From CAG-217 sp963642245 (GTDB taxonomy: Bacteria > Bacillota > Clostridia > Oscillospirales > Acutalibacteraceae), in the NCBI GenBank assembly GCA_963642245.1, contig CAVIFY010000013.1, forward strand, positions 1 to 44,014: a stretch of DNA of 44,014 nucleotides. Direction: 5' to 3'. The position numbers and the translations under genes are program-made. The notes beneath the pieces were generated by a model. It searched no databases. It had not been told where the DNA came from and saw only the letters and a list, made by a program, of their open reading frames with translations. Positions 38,586-44,014 of the stretch are shown piece by piece. How positions within the stretch are numbered: position 1 is the stretch's first letter; every line of letters begins with the position of its first letter.

Positions 38586-40099
38586 GCAAGATCAAATCAT
38601 TCCTCGATCGGAAGATCGTGACCAAAGATGTGGGGGAGGAGACCTACATTACCTGGCGAGAGGCGCTGTCCTATGCCATGGGCCGTGGCGCCCAGGGTAT
38701 GAGCACCTCCATGACCGCCTCAAAGTATGTGAACTTCTTTATTACCGATGTGCTGCATATCAAGGCGCGCCATGCCTCCAATATTCGACTGTACTGCGGT
38801 ATTTTTGACGCCATCAACGACCCGATCATGGGCGTGATCGTGGATAAGACCCGCACCAAGTACGGCAAAATGCGGCCGTATATCAAGTTTGCGCCGTACT
38901 TTGTGTCGCTGTTTATGCTGCTGTTCTTTATCGGCAGCGACAGCCTGTCCTACGGGGTGAAGATCGCCCTGACGGTGTTTGCCTTTGTGGGGCTGGATGT
39001 GACCTACACAGCCTTTGATGTGCCTATGGGTGCGCTGGCCTTTAGTATGACGCCAAACGGCACGGAACGCACCAAGCTCTACGGTATCGCCTCCATCGGG
39101 CGTATGATCCTGGGCGCTATTCCTGCCGGGCTGGTGGCCTTTGCCGCCTGGCTGCCGTATTTTAACCAAAATTTGGACAAGGCGTATTTGGTGGCCGCTG
39201 TCTTTTCCGCGTTCTTTATTATTCTCTTTACCCGCTTTACCTTTAAGAACACCACCGAGCGGTTGGAGCACCACGAGGACGCCCCCAGCCTGAAAGAATG
39301 CTTGCACCTGCTGGCCACCAACCGGCCGCTGCTGATGCTCTTTCTCGGTAACATTTTCTTTGTGATCATCAAGGTGTCCGAGCAGGCGTCCTTCTACTTT
39401 GCCTATGACGCTCTGTTTAACGCCAAGTATAACGGCTTTTTGGATATTGCCAAGGCGCCCGGCTCTTTCCTGGCGGGTATCTTTGTGCCCATTATCATTG
39501 AGCGGCTGGGCCGCAAGGCGGACTCCAAGAAGTTTTACCAGGTGTGCTGCGTGCTGGGCATTGTGCTCAACGGTCTGTTTGCCCTGTGCACCTATAACGG
39601 CATTATGAACAAGGGCGCCGGTCAGTCCGTGTCCCTGTTTACCGGGCTGATGGTCATTGTTTTTTCTGCCGTAGTCACTTTTCCGCTGGAGTTTAAGAAC
39701 CTGATGCAAAAAGAGATGGAAGCGGAGACGGTGGACTATGTGGAGTGGAAAACCGGCAAGCGGGTAGAGGGCACCATGCTGTCCATTATGAGCTTTACCG
39801 GCAAGCTGGAGGGGACATTGTCCTCCTTTGTCTGCTTGCAGGTGCTGGCCCGCACCGGCTATGTGGAGCACACCACCGATGTGTCCACCATTCAGAACCA
39901 TTCCACCCTGCTGGGGCTGTTTTTGATGACCACCGTGTTCCCCATGGTGGGCTATGCGCTGATGCTTATTCCCATGCACTTTTATAACATTACCGGCGAC
40001 AGCCACCGCCGGATGGTCAAGGACATTATGGCCCGCCGTGCTCAGGCCGGTGAGGCGGCTGCGCAGGAGGCTGTGGCGGCAGAGGCAAAAGAGGGCTAA
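38582..40099 (+). CDS. GPH-type (MFS_2) sodium/proton:sugar-like symporter
   Basis: A 505-residue membrane protein of the glycoside-pentoside-hexuronide:cation symporter group. It has the text WREALSYAMGRGAQGM near the start, IFDAINDPIMGVIVDKTRTKYGKMRPYI (the signature D..NDP..G...D.T..G+.RP), and about twelve hydrophobic segments. The C-terminus is Ala/Glu-rich and cytoplasmic. Many family members carry sugars, but some move lipids or other solutes; nothing here fixes the cargo. I chose the ATG at 38582 because the family text starts there. A TTG at 38531 would add 17 odd residues and lies upstream of the best ribosome binding site. A metallophosphoesterase follows after 17 bases. Confidence 0.85.
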   Translation: MSKIKSFLDRKIVTKDVGEETYITWREALSYAMGRGAQGMSTSMTASKYVNFFITDVLHIKARHASNIRLYCGIFDAINDPIMGVIVDKTRTKYGKMRPYIKFAPYFVSLFMLLFFIGSDSLSYGVKIALTVFAFVGLDVTYTAFDVPMGALAFSMTPNGTERTKLYGIASIGRMILGAIPAGLVAFAAWLPYFNQNLDKAYLVAAVFSAFFIILFTRFTFKNTTERLEHHEDAPSLKECLHLLATNRPLLMLFLGNIFFVIIKVSEQASFYFAYDALFNAKYNGFLDIAKAPGSFLAGIFVPIIIERLGRKADSKKFYQVCCVLGIVLNGLFALCTYNGIMNKGAGQSVSLFTGLMVIVFSAVVTFPLEFKNLMQKEMEAETVDYVEWKTGKRVEGTMLSIMSFTGKLEGTLSSFVCLQVLARTGYVEHTTDVSTIQNHSTLLGLFLMTTVFPMVGYALMLIPMHFYNITGDSHRRMVKDIMARRAQAGEAAAQEAVAAEAKEG

Positions 40100-40116
40100 A
40101 CAGACGGGGAAGTCAA

Positions 40117-41487
40117 ATGTACAAATTTACCTTTCTTGCAGATTTGCATTATTATTCCAAGACTTTGGGCACTTCCGGCCGGGCGTATGAGTTGCGCAGC
40201 GGTTCGGACCAAAAGTGCCTGGCAGAGAGCGGCGCCATCATTGACGCCGCTTTTGCCCATTTGTCCCGGTCGGACACCGGGGCGGTGCTGCTGGCGGGGG
40301 ATCTGACCAATGACGGCGAGATGGTGTGCCATCGGGAGCTGCGAGAGAAGCTGTACGCCCTGGCAGAGAAAAAGCCGGTGTACCTGATCACCAACACCCA
40401 CGACTGGTGCTGTGACGGCAACCCCCGGCGCTTTACCGGCGCCCGGGTCACCCACGATGTGCCCACCATGCCCCACACGGGTATTCACGATTTTTATTAC
40501 GATTTCGGCGGGCGGCAGGCCATTGCCGAGTACCGCACCCACCTGGGGATCAGCTCTTATGTGATCCCCTTGGCGGAGAAGATCTGGCTGCTGGCGCTGT
40601 GCGACGACCAAAACGGTCGGGGCAAGGCCGGTTATACGGAAGAACACTTCCGGTGGATCGAGGAGCAGCTGGGCCGAGCCAAGGCACAGGGTTGCCTGGT
40701 ACTGGGTATGCAGCACCATTTGCTGCTGCCCCATGTGCACCCGCTGCTCACCGGCGGCTGCTGCGTAGGGGATCGGGAGGCGGTGACCGCCCGGCTGGCG
40801 GACGCAGGGCTGCGCTATATGTTCGTGGGCCACAGCCACTTGCAGCGCACGGACCGCTACCGCTCCCCGGCAGGGAATGAGCTGACGGAGGTGAATATCG
40901 GCGCCCTGTCCGGCTACCCGGTGCCTATGGTGCAGGTGACGGTGACGGACGATCTACAGGTGCAAATGCAGGTGGAGCACCTGGCCACTTTTGACTGGTA
41001 CGACCGATCGGTGGACGCGTTGGCGTACACCCGGGACCACGCCTGCAATCTGCTTTGGCGGCTGCTGTCTGCCGGGTCCCCGGCGGATTTTGCGGAGAAG
41101 TTGGACGCCTTGCAGCTGCCCGGGCGCAAGCTGCTGCCCCTGTACCCGCTGGCAAAGCCGCTGTTCCGCCTGCTGCGCACCGGCACGGTGGGGGATCTGC
41201 AACGGGCGCTGCGGCGCTTGGGACTGGGTCGGTATGTGGACGCCCGGGCGGCGGCAGAACTGGCGGATCAGCCGATTTTGCCTTATCTGGAGTGGATCCT
41301 GCTGCAATTTATGGACGGCTCCGCCCACCCGGTGGCGCGGGACAGCGCCGTTTATCGGCTGGTGCTGTCCGTGGCGGGCATTCCCGCCCATTTGCTGCCC
41401 GGCAATATGGATATGAAGAAGCTGATCTTTGCCTGCGACGCCATTTTGACCGGCGGCTCCGGCGATCACCAGCAGTCTGTTTTATAA
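40117..41487 (+). CDS. Calcineurin-like metallophosphoesterase
   Basis: A 456-residue protein with the two-metal phosphoesterase motifs in order: FLADLHYY (D.H), LAGDLTNDGE (GD), then TNTHDW where most family members have GNHD, MQHHLLLPH and FVGHSHLQR (GH.H). The unusual NTHD puts Thr where the metal-binding Asn normally sits, with an Asn one step earlier. From memory, (T/A)THD occurs in a branch of these proteins, so this may be normal for the branch. No signal peptide is found. The C-terminal ~150 residues are helical and family-specific. It shares a unit with a HAD phosphatase and a GPH transporter; the substrate is unknown. Confidence 0.82.
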   Translation: MYKFTFLADLHYYSKTLGTSGRAYELRSGSDQKCLAESGAIIDAAFAHLSRSDTGAVLLAGDLTNDGEMVCHRELREKLYALAEKKPVYLITNTHDWCCDGNPRRFTGARVTHDVPTMPHTGIHDFYYDFGGRQAIAEYRTHLGISSYVIPLAEKIWLLALCDDQNGRGKAGYTEEHFRWIEEQLGRAKAQGCLVLGMQHHLLLPHVHPLLTGGCCVGDREAVTARLADAGLRYMFVGHSHLQRTDRYRSPAGNELTEVNIGALSGYPVPMVQVTVTDDLQVQMQVEHLATFDWYDRSVDALAYTRDHACNLLWRLLSAGSPADFAEKLDALQLPGRKLLPLYPLAKPLFRLLRTGTVGDLQRALRRLGLGRYVDARAAAELADQPILPYLEWILLQFMDGSAHPVARDSAVYRLVLSVAGIPAHLLPGNMDMKKLIFACDAILTGGSGDHQQSVL

Positions 41488-41495
41488 GTGCCTTT

Positions 41496-41536
41496 GGCGC
41501 TCTGCCGTTTTTTCATGCGGCAGGGCGCCTTTTTGT
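41496..41536 (+). terminator. Rho-independent terminator after the metallophosphoesterase gene
   Basis: GGCGCTCTGCCG pairs with CGGCAGGGCGCC (one T-G pair), followed by a T-rich stretch. Confidence 0.85.
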
Positions 41537-41762
41537 TTTTTCGGGGCGGCAAAGGCGGGCGCGCCCTCTTGACAAGCGGCGGCCTTTGTGTTACCCTTTT
41601 GTTACCTAACGGGAACGCAAGATTTTGCGCTGTTTCAACGAATTTTGCCGTTTCAACAAGATGTGGTATATGATTTTTGCAGGCGTTACAGATATGGCCT
41701 TTTTGTAAAAGTTACATTTTGGATAAAATACGGCGCTTTTTGTTTCTATTCTTTACGGATTT
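41537..41762. other. AT-rich non-coding stretch upstream of murA
   Basis: About 225 bases with no credible gene. It holds a consensus TTGACA followed 17 bases later by a poor TACCCT, two GTTTCAAC direct repeats (41632-41639 and 41650-41657), and a possible TTGCCG-16-TATATG promoter. TTTTGGATA also occurs at about 41717, 41822 and 41854. It is probably a multi-promoter control region for murA; I see no folded RNA element that I can name. Confidence 0.4.
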
Positions 41763-41771
41763 TGTTATAAT
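41763..41771 (+). promoter_or_regulatory. Extended -10 promoter for murA
   Basis: TGTTATAAT is an extended -10 box (TGn-TATAAT). No good -35 is seen 16-18 bases upstream, as allowed for this promoter class. The leader to the TTG start is about 77 bases. Confidence 0.5.
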
Positions 41772-41854
41772 ATCTGCAATGAATTGGAACTTATAAAGAT
41801 TTTACTTTTTGCGAACATTACTTTTGGATAGAGATATAAAGAGGTGGACACCTT

Positions 41855-43150
41855 TTGGATAATTTTGTAATTGAAGGCGGTCACGAGCTGTTTGGCGAGG
41901 TGAATATCAGCGGCGCCAAGAACGCAGCGGTGGCCATTATTCCCGCGGCCATTTTAGCGGACGATGTGGTGCGGATCGAGAATATTCCCGCCATCAGCGA
42001 TGTAAGCCTGATTATTAAGATCCTGGACAGTATGGGCGCCGGGATCAAAATGATCAATAAAAATACCATAGAGATCGACTCCCGCTCCTTAAAATGCCAG
42101 AGCGTGCCCTATGAGTTGACCTCCTGTTTTCGCGCCAGTTACTACCTGATCGGCGCCATGCTGGGTCGGTTTAAGCAGGCCCAGGTGGCAATGCCCGGCG
42201 GCTGCAACTTCGGCGTGCGGCCCATTGACCTGCATATTAAGGGCTTTGAGCTGCTGGGTGCCCAGGTGAATACCGTTGAGGGTATGGTTTGCGCCCGGGC
42301 GGACAAGCTGATCGGCGCTTCCATTTATATGGACCAGGTGTCCGTTGGCGCCACCATCAATGTGATGCTGGCGGCTGTGCTGGCCCGCGGCCTGACGGTG
42401 ATCGAGAATGCCGCCAAGGAGCCGCATATCGTAGATCTGGCCAACTTCTTAAACTCCATGGGTGCCGATGTGCGCGGCGCCGGTACGGATGTGATCAAAA
42501 TTCGCGGGGTGGAGAAGATGCACGGCTGCACCTACTCCATTATTCCGGACCAGATCGAGGCGGGCACCTATATGGTGGCTGCGGCTGCCTGCGGCGGCGA
42601 TGTGCTGGTAAAGAATGTGATCCCCAAGCACCTGGAGTCCATCAGCGCCAAGCTGGAGGAGGCCGGTGCGGAGATCATTGAGTATGACGATGCGGTACGG
42701 ATCACCCGCTTTAAGCCCTTGACCCGCTGCAATGTAAAGACCATGCCCCACCCGGGCTTCCCCACGGATATGCAGCCCCAGATGGCGGTGCTTTTGTCTG
42801 TGGCAGAGGGCACCAGTATCCTCACTGAGGGCGTGTGGGACAATCGCTTTCAGTATGTGGGCGAGCTGAGCCGTATGGGCGCCAATATCCAGGTGGACGG
42901 CAAGGTGGCCGTGATCGAGGGTGTGCCGGCGCTGACCGGCGTTACCGTTAAGGCCACGGACTTGCGTGCCGGTGCGGCGATGATCATTGCCGGTATGGTG
43001 GCGCGGGGCGAGACCCGGGTGACCAATATCCAGTATGTGGACCGTGGATACGAGGATGTGGTAGAGAAGTTCTCTGCCCTGGGTGCCGATATTCGGCGGG
43101 TGCCCTGTGATGACGGCGACGACGGCGCCGCCACGGCGAACGCAGGTTAA
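41855..43150 (+). CDS. murA: UDP-N-acetylglucosamine 1-carboxyvinyltransferase
   Basis: A 431-residue cytoplasmic enzyme that transfers enolpyruvate from PEP to UDP-GlcNAc, the first committed step of peptidoglycan synthesis and the fosfomycin target. GEVNISGAKNAAVAII holds the catalytic Lys/Asn. MPGGCNFGVRPIDLHIKG holds the Cys that fosfomycin alkylates, here Cys and not the resistant Asp. HPGFPTDMQPQM and the C-terminal YVDRGYEDVVEKFSALGADIRRV are typical. The start is TTG at 41855, with GAGGTGG seven to eight bases upstream. Together with ddl at the other end it adds to wall synthesis in this window. Whether it is the MurA or MurZ paralog cannot be told. Confidence 0.96.
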   Translation: MDNFVIEGGHELFGEVNISGAKNAAVAIIPAAILADDVVRIENIPAISDVSLIIKILDSMGAGIKMINKNTIEIDSRSLKCQSVPYELTSCFRASYYLIGAMLGRFKQAQVAMPGGCNFGVRPIDLHIKGFELLGAQVNTVEGMVCARADKLIGASIYMDQVSVGATINVMLAAVLARGLTVIENAAKEPHIVDLANFLNSMGADVRGAGTDVIKIRGVEKMHGCTYSIIPDQIEAGTYMVAAAACGGDVLVKNVIPKHLESISAKLEEAGAEIIEYDDAVRITRFKPLTRCNVKTMPHPGFPTDMQPQMAVLLSVAEGTSILTEGVWDNRFQYVGELSRMGANIQVDGKVAVIEGVPALTGVTVKATDLRAGAAMIIAGMVARGETRVTNIQYVDRGYEDVVEKFSALGADIRRVPCDDGDDGAATANAG

Positions 43151-43161
43151 AAGCAAAGTAC

Positions 43162-43191
43162 GGGTGGACCGGGTTCCACCCTTTCTTTTTT
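43162..43191 (+). terminator. Rho-independent terminator after murA
   Basis: GGGTGGA pairs with TCCACCC around a six-base loop, followed by TTTCTTTTTT. Confidence 0.75.
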
Positions 43192-43215
43192 GGATAAAAA
43201 CAGATTGGAGACGGT

Positions 43216-44004
43216 ATGAGCAAGGCGTGTTCTCTTTTTTCCGGCAGCAGCGGCAACAGCATTTATGTGGGCTGCGGCGAGGATCAAATTTTAGTAGACA
43301 TCGGCGTGTCTGCCAAGCGGTGCGAGCAAAAGCTGCGCCAGGTGGGCGCGGATCCGGCGGAGATCAAGGGCATTTTTGTGACCCATGAGCACCGGGACCA
43401 TGTGGCCGGTGTGCGGGTGTTTGCCGCCCGGTATCATATTCCGGTGTTTGCCCACCCGGCGGTGCTGGACCAGATGGCGCGCCAGGGCAATTTGAATGAG
43501 AAAGTGGACGCCCGCCCCTTTGCGCAGGCAGGGGATTTTATGAATTTGCAAGTGCTGCCCTTTGCCCTGAGCCACGATAGCGTGGTGTGCCAGGGGTATA
43601 AGTTTACTTTGCCGGACGGCCGGCGCATTGCCGTGTGTACGGACACCGGCTACATAACCCCCGCGGCAAAAGAAGCGCTACCGGGCACGGATCTGGTGTT
43701 CCTGGAGAGCAATCACGAGCCGTCTATGGTGCGGGCCGGGTCGTATCCCTATCCGCTGCAACAGCGCATTTTGTCCGATACCGGCCATTTGTCTAATACG
43801 GACTGCGCCACCTTTGCCGGGGAGCTGCTGCGCAGCGGCACCACCCGCTTTGTGCTGTCCCACTTGAGCCGGGAGAACAATATGCCCTCCCTGGCATACC
43901 AGACCACCGTGGCGGCTCTGACGGCGCTGGGCGCCCGGCCGGAGGTGGACTACCGCTTGCAGGTGGCCGCCCCGGAGCAGGAAGGCAGGTGCCTGGTGCT
44001 ATGA
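43216..44004 (+). CDS. YycJ/WalJ-like metallo-beta-lactamase-fold hydrolase
   Basis: A 262-residue cytoplasmic MBL-fold protein. It opens with SLFSGSSGNSIYVGCGEDQILVDIGVSAKR, the usual YycJ start. The metal motif is THEHRDHVAG (HxHxDH), with SHD, CTDTGY and LSHLSRENN supplying the later ligands and LESNHEPSM in between. YycJ/WalJ proteins are thought to have 5'-3' exonuclease activity and often sit in the WalRK neighbourhood that controls wall metabolism; walRK is not in this window. GGAGACGG precedes the ATG. The stop overlaps the next start (ATGA), which fits the frequent WalJ-RlmH arrangement. Confidence 0.88.
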   Translation: MSKACSLFSGSSGNSIYVGCGEDQILVDIGVSAKRCEQKLRQVGADPAEIKGIFVTHEHRDHVAGVRVFAARYHIPVFAHPAVLDQMARQGNLNEKVDARPFAQAGDFMNLQVLPFALSHDSVVCQGYKFTLPDGRRIAVCTDTGYITPAAKEALPGTDLVFLESNHEPSMVRAGSYPYPLQQRILSDTGHLSNTDCATFAGELLRSGTTRFVLSHLSRENNMPSLAYQTTVAALTALGARPEVDYRLQVAAPEQEGRCLVL

Positions 44005-44014
44005 TCCATGTGAC
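44001..44014 (+). CDS. First codons of a probable rlmH (23S rRNA pseudouridine methyltransferase), cut by window end
   Basis: An ATG overlapping the WalJ-like stop (ATGA) begins M-I-H-V-(T), and the window ends. RlmH proteins often begin with a short MI.VT strand and often follow YycJ/WalJ genes. Only four complete codons are visible, so this is a context-based guess. Confidence 0.35.

Overview
The window looks like a chromosomal segment of a high-GC Clostridia member (Firmicutes), most likely an anaerobic gut bacterium of the Oscillospirales/Ruminococcaceae type. The reasons are the gene content (rubrerythrin, CxxxCxxC radical SAM protein, hpt/upp/uraA salvage genes, YycJ/WalJ), strong GGAGG-type ribosome binding sites, several TTG starts, Gram-positive surface proteins with a sortase-type SPATG tail, and a REP-associated transposase. 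This is inference from content; no rRNA or other taxonomic marker is present.

Layout. 1-4650: ddl (5' truncated), a DUF1934 protein, argS and a radical SAM protein, one co-directional run ending in a bidirectional terminator. 4708-7065: a PI-PLC-like gene diverges from a two-gene unit (small beta-domain protein plus PHP metallohydrolase). One palindromic TTGCAA appears to serve as the -35 box for both directions. 7109-10236 (minus): ClC chloride/proton antiporter, a second PHP protein and a YgjP-like metallopeptidase. 10417-18723: a nucleobase/nucleoside salvage block: xpt, a BMP-type ABC importer (lipoprotein, double ATPase, two permeases), hpt, upp, uraA. The importer genes are visibly more AT-rich than their neighbours. 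18933-27619: a 1,925-residue secreted subtilisin with GLUG-type modules and InlB-like repeats, a PfkB-family kinase, and a convergent sortase-anchored protein carrying the same GLUG module. 27839-29332 (minus): a small HEPN-like membrane-anchored protein, an AT-rich unknown membrane protein and tRNA-Ser(CGA).

29525-34866: hisH-hisF, then rlmB followed by an unusual 838-residue membrane protein that I read as a catalytically dead P1B-type ATPase relative with tandem DKT(R/Q)V repeats in its N-terminal tail, then rubrerythrin. 34943-35513: a REP-associated tyrosine transposase with three REP-like hairpins, two of them inside its own coding sequence. 35565-37719 (minus): nadC and nadB, expressed divergently from a HAD phosphatase, GPH-type transporter and metallophosphoesterase unit. 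Three ACAGGT-type half-sites lie in the shared promoter region. 41855-44014: murA, a YycJ/WalJ-like metallo-hydrolase and the first codons of a probable rlmH.

How it fits together. Three processes dominate: salvage of purines and uracil from outside the cell, cell wall and surface biology (Ddl, MurA, surface protease and sortase substrate, WalJ), and cofactor or amino-acid synthesis (NAD, histidine). The least understood parts are the P-type ATPase pseudoenzyme behind rlmB, the HEPN/membrane protein pair next to tRNA-Ser, the REP/transposase locus, and a recurring TTGC-type -35 box seen in eight promoters.
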